Positions 7,584-15,164 of a stretch of 15,752 bases of DNA are shown here, piece after piece. Position numbers and translations under genes: made by a program. The notes beneath the pieces were generated by a model. The model was not told the DNA's origin. It was given only the letters and a program-made list of their open reading frames with translations, and ran no database searches. The DNA comes from Alphaproteobacteria bacterium (GTDB taxonomy: Bacteria; Pseudomonadota; Alphaproteobacteria; Puniceispirillales; Puniceispirillaceae): the NCBI GenBank assembly GCA_011525265.1, contig WTHV01000045.1, positions 1-15,752 on the forward strand, in the 5' to 3' direction. Position 1 is the stretch's first letter. Each line of letters begins with the position of its first letter.

Positions 7584-8108
7584 ATGGCAGGACAAAATCA
7601 CATTATTGCTGAGATGATAGAACCCGCTTTGAATGAGATGGGTTTTGATCTTGTGCGCGTTTATTATTCTGGCAATCCAGGCGGTGGTCGTAATCAGTTG
7701 CAAATTATGGCTGAGCCATTTGCGCATCGCGAGATGACTGTCGAAGATTGCAAGAAGATTAGCAAATATGTCGCTGCGCTTCTTGATGTCGAAGACCCTA
7801 TTAAGGGCGCTTATAATCTAGAGGTTAGCTCACCTGGCATTGATCGCCCTCTTACAAGAGAGGATCATTATGATCGCTTTGATGGTGATTTGGTGAAGCT
7901 TCATCTCAAACAAATGGTTGATGGTCGCAAGCGTCTGAAAGGCAGGCTAAATGGTCGTGACAGTGATGGCAAAATTATCATTGATACGCAATTTGGCGCA
8001 CTTGCTTTTGCCTTTGATGAAATTGATAGTGCGAAAATTGACCCAACAGAATATTTTGAAAACCCTGATAAAAAAGCGCCGCCAATGGCAGCGCCTAAAT
8101 CAGATTAA
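7584..8108 (+). CDS. rimP: RimP, 30S ribosome maturation factor
   Basis: RimP binds free 30S subunits and is needed for their late assembly. It is the first gene of the nusA operon in most proteobacteria. The protein has 174 residues. The N-terminal half carries the hallmark YNLEVSSPGIDRPL (77-90), and a C-terminal Sm-like barrel follows (~95-155). The tail is short and rich in lysine, proline and alanine. The start ATG 7584 has AAGG (7573-7576) with a 7-base spacer. The gene is separated from trmB by 156 bases containing the probable attenuator, which suggests this gene opens a new transcription unit. nusA begins 45 bases downstream. Confidence 0.96.
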   Translation: MAGQNHIIAEMIEPALNEMGFDLVRVYYSGNPGGGRNQLQIMAEPFAHREMTVEDCKKISKYVAALLDVEDPIKGAYNLEVSSPGIDRPLTREDHYDRFDGDLVKLHLKQMVDGRKRLKGRLNGRDSDGKIIIDTQFGALAFAFDEIDSAKIDPTEYFENPDKKAPPMAAPKSD

Positions 8109-8153
8109 CCAGTCTACTATTACGAAACTAGCAGTGAAGAAAAAGGCAGTCTT

Positions 8154-9698
8154 ATGGATACATCATCAATTCCAGGCCTAGAGCTCATCCAAATAGCCGA
8201 TGTGGTCGCCAGAGAAAAATCAATTGATCGTGAAGAAGTGATTCTTGCGATGGAAGAAGCGATTCAAAAGGCAGGCCGTTCTAAATATGGCCAAGACCGT
8301 GATATCCGCGCCATGATTGATCGCAAACAAGGCGCGATTACGCTAGAGCGTTGGACAGAAGTGGTTGAGCTTGTCGAAGATGAAGCCACGCAAATGACTG
8401 CTGAAGAAGGCAAGAAATACAGCCTTGCCATTGGCGAGTTCCACCGCCAGCCATTGCCGCCGATTGAATTTGGCCGTATTGCCGCGCAAACAGCCAAGCA
8501 GGTTATCAGCCAAAAGGTACGCGAAGCTGAAAGAGAGCGCCAATTTAATGAATATGAAGGGCGCGTTGGTGAGATTGTTGTTGGTACAATCAAACGTGCG
8601 GAAAGCTATTCTATCACAGTTGATCTTGGTCGGGCAGAGGCGGTTATTCGCCGTGAAGAGATGATCCCGCGCGAAGTATTGCGCCAAGGTGACCGCATCA
8701 GAGCCTATATCCAAGATGTACGCCGTGAAGTGCGTGGCCCGCAGATTTTCCTATCTCGTGCGGCAAATGAATTTATGGCGAAGCTTTTCACGCAAGAAGT
8801 GCCTGAAATCTATGATGGTGTGATTGAAATCAAAGCTGTAGCACGTGAGCCAGGAAGCCGTGCAAAGATTTCAGTCTTATCACGCGATACATCAATTGAC
8901 CCGGTCGGCGCCTGTGTGGGCCTTCGTGGTAGCCGTGTGCAAGCGGTTGTTGGCGAATTGCAGGGTGAAAAGGTCGAGATTATTCCGTTTGAAGAAGATC
9001 CTGTCGCATTTGTTGTGAACGCCCTTGCCCCTGCTGAGGTGGCAAAAGTTGTGATGGATGAAATCGCAGGCAGAATGGAAGTTGTTGTTCCTGATGATCA
9101 ATTATCATTGGCCATTGGCAGACGTGGCCAAAATGTGCGCCTCGCCTCTCAATTAACAGGCTGGTATATTGATATTCTGACAGAGGCAGAAGAATCAGAG
9201 CGTCGCCAAGAAGAGTTTAAGAACCGTTCAACACGCTTTATGGAAGCCCTTAACATTGATGATGTTATTGCGCATCTATTGGTGGCTGAAGGCTTCACAT
9301 CTGTTGAAGATATTGCTGAGACACCTGTTGATGAATTGGCACAAATCCAAGGGTTTGATGAGGGTGTTGCAACTGAATTGACAAATCGTGCGATTGAATT
9401 TGTCGAAGCAGAAACAGCACGTATCGAAGCTGAGCTGTCAAAGCTGAAAGTGGCTGATGATTTGATGAGCTTTGAATATCTTTCAATGGCGATGATTTTG
9501 AAATTGGCCACAAATGGCATTTTGACCAGAGATGATTTGGCAGAGCTTGACTCAGAAGAGCTTGTCGAATTCTTGAAAGAAGATGGCATTGATGATGAAA
9601 CGGTTGCTGGTGACATTATTATGGCTGCAAGAGCGCATTGGTTTGCTGATGATGAAACACAAGATGATTCAGCCAGTGATGAGAGTGCTGACGCATAA
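8154..9698 (+). CDS. nusA: NusA, transcription termination/antitermination factor
   Basis: NusA binds RNA polymerase and nascent RNA, promotes pausing and hairpin termination, and takes part in antitermination of rRNA operons. It has 514 residues. The N-terminal polymerase-binding domain is ~1-130 and the S1 domain ~136-200. KH1 has the GxxG loop GLRGSR (256-261) and KH2 has IGRRGQNV (321-328). Two acidic C-terminal helical repeats follow (~358-425 and ~435-500), of the kind that contact the alpha subunit and N proteins. The start ATG 8154 is preceded by AAAAAGG near 8139-8146. The tail beyond ~500 is rich in D, E and S. In several bacteria NusA feeds back on its own operon through leader terminators, which makes the hairpin upstream of rimP relevant. 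Confidence 0.98.
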   Translation: MDTSSIPGLELIQIADVVAREKSIDREEVILAMEEAIQKAGRSKYGQDRDIRAMIDRKQGAITLERWTEVVELVEDEATQMTAEEGKKYSLAIGEFHRQPLPPIEFGRIAAQTAKQVISQKVREAERERQFNEYEGRVGEIVVGTIKRAESYSITVDLGRAEAVIRREEMIPREVLRQGDRIRAYIQDVRREVRGPQIFLSRAANEFMAKLFTQEVPEIYDGVIEIKAVAREPGSRAKISVLSRDTSIDPVGACVGLRGSRVQAVVGELQGEKVEIIPFEEDPVAFVVNALAPAEVAKVVMDEIAGRMEVVVPDDQLSLAIGRRGQNVRLASQLTGWYIDILTEAEESERRQEEFKNRSTRFMEALNIDDVIAHLLVAEGFTSVEDIAETPVDELAQIQGFDEGVATELTNRAIEFVEAETARIEAELSKLKVADDLMSFEYLSMAMILKLATNGILTRDDLAELDSEELVEFLKEDGIDDETVAGDIIMAARAHWFADDETQDDSASDESADA

Positions 9699-9767
9699 AT
9701 TGTCATAAAAGCGATTGGAAAAAAGCACATGATCCAAAAGTGGCTCAACAAATGAGGGGACACAGAG

Positions 9768-10388
9768 ATGGTAGAGCGTCGCTGCATAGCCTCAGGAGAG
9801 ACAAAATCAGCTGAAGAACTGATCCGCTTTGTTTGTGGGCCAGATGGGGCATTAGTGCCTGATTTGGCCCAAAAACTTCCCGGTCGTGGTTGTTGGGTAT
9901 CAGTCTCAAAAGACGCTATCAAAAAGGCTTGTGATAAAGGTCTTTTCAAGCGTCATATTGATTGTCAGGCACCTGATTTTGATGTGTTATTTCATCAATT
10001 AGGCAAATTGCTTGGGAACCGTTTCCAACAATCACTTGGTCTGGCAAGGCGTGCAGGGCTAGCGATTGGGGGCGGGGGTCGCCTGTCATCCTACGATTTC
10101 ATGGAAGGCATGATTATTGCCCAAGATGCCTCGGTGCGGGAATCAAAGGCCCATGTGCGGCGCCTGATGCCTGAATGGGTGCATGATGGGTTTGATTCAA
10201 GCCTTCTTGGGCCTGCATTTGGCCGAGAGACGCTTGCTTATATTGGGATATTACCTGACCCAAATGGACAAAGCGGTGGTCTTTCAGCACGATTAAAGCA
10301 TGATATCGACCGATTTGCCGCTTTTCTGCCCCCTTTGGGTTGTCAGGAAGGGCGTGACGGGTGTATTACACAAGCGTCAAAAGAGTGA
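9768..10388 (+). CDS. YlxR-family RNA-binding protein with L7Ae-like C-terminal half
   Basis: This 206-residue protein appears to have two domains. Residues ~1-80 are a YlxR (DUF448) domain, shown by RRCIASGE (4-11), ELIRFVCGPDGALVPDL (17-33) and LPGRGCWV (37-44). YlxR proteins bind RNA, and one has been linked to RNase P. Residues ~84-185 begin with GNRFQQSLGLARRAGLAIGG, which resembles the L7Ae/YlxQ type of RNA-binding domain. In Firmicutes these are two separate genes, ylxR and ylxQ, between nusA and infB. In Alphaproteobacteria they are commonly fused, as here. The start ATG 9768 has a strong site GAGGGGA (9754-9760) with a 7-base spacer. The 69 bases after nusA show no other element. The C-terminal ~25 residues are not recognisable. 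Confidence 0.88.
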   Translation: MVERRCIASGETKSAEELIRFVCGPDGALVPDLAQKLPGRGCWVSVSKDAIKKACDKGLFKRHIDCQAPDFDVLFHQLGKLLGNRFQQSLGLARRAGLAIGGGGRLSSYDFMEGMIIAQDASVRESKAHVRRLMPEWVHDGFDSSLLGPAFGRETLAYIGILPDPNGQSGGLSARLKHDIDRFAAFLPPLGCQEGRDGCITQASKE

Positions 10389-10419
10389 GCCAATTTAGTG
10401 GCAAATGTAATGATGACGC

Positions 10420-10499
10420 CCCAGTTTAGTCTCAAAAATGCGAGATAGGGGCAAACAGCCAGTTAAAGTGAGGACTGGGCCAGCCGAGAAAGGACTGGG
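10420..10499 (+). promoter_or_regulatory. Repeated pairing elements in the infB leader
   Basis: AGGACTGGG occurs twice exactly 20 bases apart, at 10471-10479 and 10491-10499. The second copy contains the infB ribosome site AGGA (10491-10494). An upstream CCCAGT (10420-10425) can pair with the ACTGGG of either copy but not with both. Pairing with the second copy would cover the region just before the start codon. The stems are only 6 base pairs, so a regulatory role is speculative. Confidence 0.3.
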
Positions 10500-10500
10500 T

Positions 10501-13110
10501 ATGAGCGACGATACAAAAAAATCAAAAACCTTGAGCTTGTCAGGGAGTGGCACCTTATCGCTAGGCGGTAATGTTGACCCAAACGCATTGCGTTCTGGGC
10601 AATCAGGTAGTCGTGCCAAGACGGTTCAAGTCGAAGTTCGTCGCAAACGCGTGCCTTTGCCACCATCTCGTAATGCTGCCGCCAAAGCAGCACCTGCAAC
10701 AACAGCGCCTGTTGAGCCAAAGACAGAAGCGCCGCAAGCAGCCCCTGTTGATCCAGATGATAAGTTGACAGCCGCAGAACGCGCAAAGCGTATGCAGGTG
10801 CTTCAGCAAGGTCTGAAGGGTGATGAGGCAGAAACGTCTGAGACAGATAATCTGTTAGATGATACAGCTCAAGCGCCAGCAGAAGAGACACAAGCGGCCG
10901 ATGATGCCGCCCCTGTTGAAGAAGCGCCACTTTCACCAAAAGAAGCGCGTCGCAGAGCAGAGCTAGCTGAATTAGAAGAAATCGAAAAAATTACGCAAAG
11001 TCAGAAAGCGGCTGAAAAGGCAAAACGTACCGAAGAAAATGCGGCACGTCGTAAAGCCACTGAAGAGCAATCTTCACGCGCGGCACAAGCGCGTACAGCG
11101 CCATCACAACCAGGGCCAATTGACGAGGCCGCACCATCACGCCCACAAGGTGGTAGACGCCGTGTGGAAGATGAAAATAATAATCGCCGCCAGCCAGCAC
11201 GCCGCGAGGGCCCTGCACGTCGCCAATCTGGCAAGATGACCATCAGCCAAGCCTTGTCTGATGGTGAGGGCGGTCGTCAAAGATCACTTGCCTCTGTGCG
11301 CCGTCAACGTGAAAAAGCACGTATGCGTGATGAGACACCAGCCGTAAAACAAGTTCGTGATGTTATCATCCCTGATACAATCACAGTCCAAGAGCTTGCA
11401 AACCGTATGGCAGAGCGTGCGGCTGATGTGGTCAAGGAATTGATGAAGCTTGGTATCATGGCAACTGTGACGCAGAATATTGATGCTGAAACAGCTGAAT
11501 TGGTCACCATTGAATTTGGTCATAAAGTCAGCCGCGTATCTGATTCAGATATTGAAGATGGGCTTGGCGGCATTGAAGATTCAGATGACTCAAAAAAGCC
11601 ACGCCCACCTGTTGTGACAATCATGGGCCATGTTGACCATGGTAAGACAAGCTTGCTTGATGCCATCCGCCAGACAGATGTCGCGGCAGGTGAATCAGGC
11701 GGTATCACACAGCATATTGGCGCCTATCAAATTAAGACAGCACAAGATAATGTGATCACCTTTATTGATACGCCCGGTCACGCTGCCTTTACAGAAATGC
11801 GTCTGCGTGGTGCGAATACAACAGATATTGTTATCCTTGTTGTTGCCGCAGATGATTCTGTCAAAGAACAAACCATCGAAGCGATTAATCACGCCAAGGC
11901 CGCAGGCTGTCCTATCATTGTTGCGGTGAATAAATGTGATAAGCCAGGTGCTGATCCATCAAAGGTGCGCTCAGATTTGCTTCAGCATGAAATCATTACC
12001 GAAGATTTTGGTGGTGATATCTTGGCAGTGAATGTGTCAGCACATACAGGCGAAGGCCTAGAGCGTCTGGAAGAGGCGATTATGTTGCAGGCTGAATTGC
12101 TTGAATTGAAAGCAAATCCTGATCGTGAAGCTGAAGGTTCGGTTATCGAAGCAAAGGTTGAGCGTGGCAGAGGGTCTGTGGCAACAGTTCTTGTGCAACG
12201 CGGTACTTTGGCTGTGGGCGATATTTTTGTCATTGGCGCAGAATCAGGCCGTGTCAGAGCCTTGTTAAATGAGCGCGGTGAACAGCTAAAGATTGCCACA
12301 CCATCAATGCCTGTTGAGATTTTAGGTCTTAATGGCACGCCAATGGCAGGTGATGGTTTCACAGTGGTTGAATCAGAAGCCAGAGCGCGTGAGATTGCTG
12401 AATATCGTCGGCGTGTTATCCGCGATAAAGAAGCGGTTGTCTCAGCGCGTGGTTCAGTTGAACAGATGCTATCAGCCATTGCCGCAGGTGAAGCTGAAGA
12501 ATTGCCAGTGGTCATTAAAACAGATGTGCATGGCTCGCTTGAAGCGATTAAAGTCGCGCTTGAGAATTTGGGCACAGAGCAGGTTAAGGTGCGCTTTTTA
12601 ACAGGCGGTGTTGGCGCGCTTTCTGAATCAGATATCTCATTAGCTGCTGCATCAAACGCGATTGTTATCGGCTTTAACGTTCGTGCCATCCCACAAGCAC
12701 GTGATTTAGCAAAGCGTGACGGTGTTGAAATTCGCTATCACTCAATCATCTATGAACTCATTGATGAGGTGAAAGCAGCTATGGGTGGTCTCTTGTCACC
12801 TGATACACAAGAAGATTTCATCGGCTATGCTGAAATTCGCCAAGTCTTCTCTGTCTCTAAAGTGGGCAAGATTGCAGGTTGTTTTGTTACCGAAGGCGTT
12901 ATTAAGCGTGGCTGTAAGGTGCGTTTGCTTCGTGATAATGTGGTTATCCATGAAGGCAATCTGAAGACATTGAAGCGCTTTAAAGATGAAGTCAAAGAAG
13001 TCAAAGACGGCTTTGAATGTGGTATGGCATTTGAGAATTATTCAGACATCCAAGAAGGTGATGTCATTGAATGTTTCGAGCTAACACAGGTTGCGCGCAC
13101 CCTTGATTAA
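10501..13110 (+). CDS. infB: InfB, translation initiation factor IF-2
   Basis: IF-2 is the GTPase that brings fMet-tRNA to the 30S P site and promotes subunit joining. From ATG 10501 it has 869 residues. The first ~45 residues (SLSGSGTLSLGG...KTVQVEVRRKR) match the alphaproteobacterial IF-2 start. A long low-complexity linker rich in A, E, Q and R (~50-275) follows, then the IF2_N domain (~283-340). GTPase motifs are G1 GHVDHGKT (376-383), G3 DTPGH (423-427) and G4 NKCD (477-480, cysteine where others have isoleucine or methionine), with G5 near SAHTGEG. Domain II and the C-terminal initiator-tRNA-binding domains complete the protein. The start has AGGA (10491-10494) with a 6-base spacer. The frame stays open to an ATG at 10438, rejected for lack of a ribosome site and of family similarity. 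A strong hairpin spans its stop codon. Confidence 0.98.
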   Translation: MSDDTKKSKTLSLSGSGTLSLGGNVDPNALRSGQSGSRAKTVQVEVRRKRVPLPPSRNAAAKAAPATTAPVEPKTEAPQAAPVDPDDKLTAAERAKRMQVLQQGLKGDEAETSETDNLLDDTAQAPAEETQAADDAAPVEEAPLSPKEARRRAELAELEEIEKITQSQKAAEKAKRTEENAARRKATEEQSSRAAQARTAPSQPGPIDEAAPSRPQGGRRRVEDENNNRRQPARREGPARRQSGKMTISQALSDGEGGRQRSLASVRRQREKARMRDETPAVKQVRDVIIPDTITVQELANRMAERAADVVKELMKLGIMATVTQNIDAETAELVTIEFGHKVSRVSDSDIEDGLGGIEDSDDSKKPRPPVVTIMGHVDHGKTSLLDAIRQTDVAAGESGGITQHIGAYQIKTAQDNVITFIDTPGHAAFTEMRLRGANTTDIVILVVAADDSVKEQTIEAINHAKAAGCPIIVAVNKCDKPGADPSKVRSDLLQHEIITEDFGGDILAVNVSAHTGEGLERLEEAIMLQAELLELKANPDREAEGSVIEAKVERGRGSVATVLVQRGTLAVGDIFVIGAESGRVRALLNERGEQLKIATPSMPVEILGLNGTPMAGDGFTVVESEARAREIAEYRRRVIRDKEAVVSARGSVEQMLSAIAAGEAEELPVVIKTDVHGSLEAIKVALENLGTEQVKVRFLTGGVGALSESDISLAAASNAIVIGFNVRAIPQARDLAKRDGVEIRYHSIIYELIDEVKAAMGGLLSPDTQEDFIGYAEIRQVFSVSKVGKIAGCFVTEGVIKRGCKVRLLRDNVVIHEGNLKTLKRFKDEVKEVKDGFECGMAFENYSDIQEGDVIECFELTQVARTLD

Positions 13111-13121
13111 GGGGCACGCGC
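13093..13121 (+). other. Stable hairpin across the infB stop codon
   Basis: An inner stem CCCTT (13100-13104) / AAGGG (13109-13113) closes the loop GATT. An outer stem GCGCG (13093-13097) / CGCGC (13117-13121) is separated from it by a small 2x3 internal loop. The infB stop TAA (13108-13110) lies in the loop and 3' arm. There is no T-run after it, so it is not a standard terminator. It could be a processing site or a 3' stabiliser between infB and rbfA. Confidence 0.5.
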
Positions 13122-13149
13122 CATCTTCTAATGAATAAGGTTTTATGCG

Positions 13150-13569
13150 TTGAGTAAAAGAGCAAAAGCGCCATCAAAAGCCCCAAGCCAAAGACAACTT
13201 CGTGTTGGTGAGGAGGTGCGTCATCATCTGTCCACAGCCTTATTGCGTGGTGATGTTTATGTGCCAGAATTAGAAGGTATTTCTGTGACAGTCTCAGAGG
13301 TATCTGTCAGCCCTGATATGTCAAATGCCAGAGCCTATGTGACACCGCTAGGCGGCGCTGATATTGATGAGGTCGTAGCGATTTTGAACGTTATTGCCCC
13401 TGATCTGCAGACCTATGTGGCACAAAAGGTGCATTTGCGCCGTATGCCGCGCGTGAAATTCTTTGCTGATCATTCTTTTGAAAATGCGCAGAAAATGTCA
13501 TCTCTCATTGCCCAATTGCCCCCTGCTTTATCTGAGCAGCAAGAGGATGTTGATGAGGATGAGGCCTAG
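13150..13569 (+). CDS. rbfA: RbfA, 30S ribosome-binding factor A
   Basis: RbfA is a small KH-fold protein that binds the 30S subunit near the 5' helix of 16S rRNA and helps its late maturation, especially in the cold. It has 139 residues. The family start SQRQLRVGEEVRHHLS (13-28) is followed by the core VSVSPDMSNARAYVTPLGG and the C-terminal RVKFFADHSFENAQKMSSLI. The tail is acidic. The start appears to be a TTG at 13150, with AAGG at 13137-13140 and a 9-base spacer. No in-frame ATG or GTG keeps the conserved N-terminus. An ATG at 13145, out of frame, is closer to the same site but stops after two codons, overlapping the TTG. A weak start codon plus a competing mini-ORF suggests low or regulated translation. 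Confidence 0.94.
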   Translation: MSKRAKAPSKAPSQRQLRVGEEVRHHLSTALLRGDVYVPELEGISVTVSEVSVSPDMSNARAYVTPLGGADIDEVVAILNVIAPDLQTYVAQKVHLRRMPRVKFFADHSFENAQKMSSLIAQLPPALSEQQEDVDEDEA

Positions 13570-13600
13570 TCAGAGCGGCCTATAATAGATAAGCAGGCCT

Positions 13601-14518
13601 ATGGCGAAAAAAACCCTAAAAACAGTCCCCGCCGCCTATCATGGTTGGATCGTACTTGATAAACCGCTTGGGATAAGTTCTGCGGCGGCAGTTGGGATTG
13701 TACGCCGTAAATTTGATGGCATTAAAGCAGGTCATGGCGGCACGCTTGACCCGTTGGCAAGCGGGATATTGCCAATCGCCCTTGGTGAAGCGACAAAGAC
13801 GACCTCCTATGCTATGGGGGCAGAAAAGTCTTATGAATTTGCCGTGAAATGGGGCGAGCAAACACAAACTGATGATGCTGAAGGTGATGTGATAGCAACC
13901 TCTGATGTAATACCTGATAGCGCAGCCATCGAAGCTGTTTTACCAGAATTTATTGGTATCATTGATCAAACACCACCTGCCTATTCCGCTGTGAAAGTGG
14001 GCGGCAAGCGTGCTTATGCCATCGCGCGTCATGAGGGCGAGATGCCCCAATTAGCACCGCGTGCCATACGCATTGATGATTTGCAATTGATCGAATCAGC
14101 TGGTCACACAGCTCGTTTTGCCGTTGATTGTGGCAAAGGCGCTTATATACGCTCACTCGCACGTGATTTAGGCATAAGATTAGGCACTGTAGCCCATGTC
14201 ACAGAATTGCGCCGTACCAAAGTGGGACAATTTTCATTAAAAAACGCTATTTCGCTGGATTTTTTAGAAAAAGTAAGCGATAGTGCCGCCGCATCACAAT
14301 TTGTGATGCCTGTCTTGGCAGCGCTGGACGACATCCCGGCCCTGCTACTATCGCCTGAGGAGGCACAGAAGTTGCGCTATGGCCAGCTTTTGGAGACAAA
14401 GCCAAACATGGCAATCGCTGAGATTTATAAAGCGGTTTGTGATGGGGAGCTGATTGCACTTGTTGAAGTGCATGAAAAAGGTCTCAAGCCAATGCGGGTA
14501 TTTAATATTAACCAATAG
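13601..14518 (+). CDS. truB: TruB, tRNA pseudouridine-55 synthase
   Basis: TruB converts U55 in the T-loop of nearly all tRNAs to pseudouridine and also helps tRNA fold. It has 305 residues. After the strand GWIVLDKPLGISS (15-27), the catalytic motif HGGTLDPLASG (45-55) carries the nucleophile D50. Further signatures are PPAYSAVKVGGKRAY (125-139) and GKGAYIRSLARDLG (178-191). A small C-terminal PUA-like region follows. The start ATG 13601 has only a weak site (AAGCAGG, 13591-13597). The gene lies 31 bases after rbfA, and its stop TAG (14516-14518) overlaps the strong ribosome site of rpsO. The rbfA-truB-rpsO order is the classic proteobacterial one. Confidence 0.97.
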   Translation: MAKKTLKTVPAAYHGWIVLDKPLGISSAAAVGIVRRKFDGIKAGHGGTLDPLASGILPIALGEATKTTSYAMGAEKSYEFAVKWGEQTQTDDAEGDVIATSDVIPDSAAIEAVLPEFIGIIDQTPPAYSAVKVGGKRAYAIARHEGEMPQLAPRAIRIDDLQLIESAGHTARFAVDCGKGAYIRSLARDLGIRLGTVAHVTELRRTKVGQFSLKNAISLDFLEKVSDSAAASQFVMPVLAALDDIPALLLSPEEAQKLRYGQLLETKPNMAIAEIYKAVCDGELIALVEVHEKGLKPMRVFNINQ

Positions 14519-14528
14519 GAGAGATGTG

Positions 14529-14798
14529 ATGTCGATTACAAAAGAAAAGAAAGCTGAGCTTATCGCAGAATTCGGCGCAAATGCCGGCGATTCAGGTTCA
14601 TCATCAGTACAGGTCGCGATTTTGACTGAGCGTATCCGCAACCTAACTGAGCATATGAAGACACATAAAAAAGATTTCGGTTCACGCCGCGGCCTTTTGA
14701 CAATGGTTGGTCAGCGCCGTCATTTGCTTGATTATATCAAGCGTGGTGATGAAGCCAAATATAAAGCTTTGATCGAAAAGCTAGGCTTGCGCCGCTAA
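14529..14798 (+). CDS. rpsO: Ribosomal protein S15
   Basis: S15 is a primary binder of the 16S rRNA central domain that starts platform assembly. It has 89 residues, exactly the usual length. It contains the typical GSSSVQVAILTERIRNLTEHMKTHKKDFGSRRGLL core and the QRRHLLDYIK rRNA-binding segment. The start ATG 14529 has AGGAG (14517-14521) with a 7-base spacer. The open frame runs further upstream into truB, but those starts break the family length. A second ATG at 14524 lies too close to the ribosome site and is followed at once by TGA, giving the overlap ATGTGATG. A strong terminator follows 23 bases after the stop. S15 represses its own translation in several bacteria through leader structures; no such structure could be established here. 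Confidence 0.98.
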   Translation: MSITKEKKAELIAEFGANAGDSGSSSVQVAILTERIRNLTEHMKTHKKDFGSRRGLLTMVGQRRHLLDYIKRGDEAKYKALIEKLGLRR

Positions 14799-14821
14799 GG
14801 CAAACGCCAAACAGATATTTC

Positions 14822-14857
14822 AAAAGCCTGTCAGAGATAACTCTGGCAGGCTTTTTT
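14822..14857 (+). terminator. Strong intrinsic terminator after rpsO
   Basis: GCCTGTCAGAG (14826-14836) pairs with CTCTGGCAGGC (14841-14851) around the loop ATAA. All 11 pairs form, one of them G-U. Four more A-T pairs come from AAAA (14822-14825), and six T's (14852-14857) follow. It closes the rimP-rpsO operon and implies that pnp has its own promoter or depends on read-through. The A-rich 5' flank would give weaker termination on the other strand. Confidence 0.93.
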
Positions 14858-15082
14858 GTTAAACTTGTTTCTCTGGTTAAAAAATGCTAAGAGTATCGCA
14901 CACGTAAGAGAAATAAATTATGAGGTGGCGACTACCTATCTGGGGTGGTTGGAGAGCAAAAGCTAGCAAGGCTAGCGCGGCAATGGCATAGAGGCCTTGC
15001 CAGATATTCTTCAGACAAAAATAGATATGATGATGAAGTGCTACAAGAGCGCTTTCACTGTTCAGGCAACCGCTTACGTTTG

Positions 15083-15112
15083 TTGCCCGCATATCTTGTC
15101 CCGAAATATTAT
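15083..15112 (+). promoter_or_regulatory. Candidate pnp promoter
   Basis: TTGCCC (15083-15088) and TATTAT (15107-15112) are 18 bases apart. They match the general housekeeping promoter at 4/6 and 5/6 positions. Transcription would begin near 15119, giving a leader of about 95 bases that includes the hairpin at 15138-15164. A promoter for pnp is expected because a strong terminator precedes it, but this exact choice is tentative. Confidence 0.3.
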
Positions 15113-15137
15113 TAATCGCCAAAGCATAATAAAATCA

Positions 15138-15164
15138 TGTCACAGATGATAGGCATTTGTGGCA
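15138..15164 (+). other. pnp leader hairpin
   Basis: TGTCACA (15138-15144) pairs with TGTGGCA (15158-15164) over seven base pairs, one of them G-U, with a 13-base loop. It lies 49 bases before the pnp start. In E. coli a leader stem of pnp is cut by RNase III and PNPase then represses its own mRNA. This stem sits where such an element would be, but it is short for RNase III. Confidence 0.35.

Noticed and set aside
9149..9949. A 266-codon open frame on the minus strand
   Set aside because: It lies antisense to the acidic C-terminus of nusA and the start of ylxR. It is serine/alanine-rich with no recognisable family, as expected for a shadow of GA-rich codons.
10438..10440. ATG as the infB start
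   Set aside because: It has no ribosome site and adds residues unrelated to IF-2. ATG 10501 has AGGA at good spacing and the expected N-terminus.
11982..12689. A 235-codon open frame on the minus strand
   Set aside because: It is fully antisense to conserved IF-2 domains, has no ribosome site or motif, and has the same serine/threonine-rich shadow composition.
14454..14528. Upstream extension of rpsO into truB
   Set aside because: It would make S15 25 residues too long; the ribosome site fixes ATG 14529.
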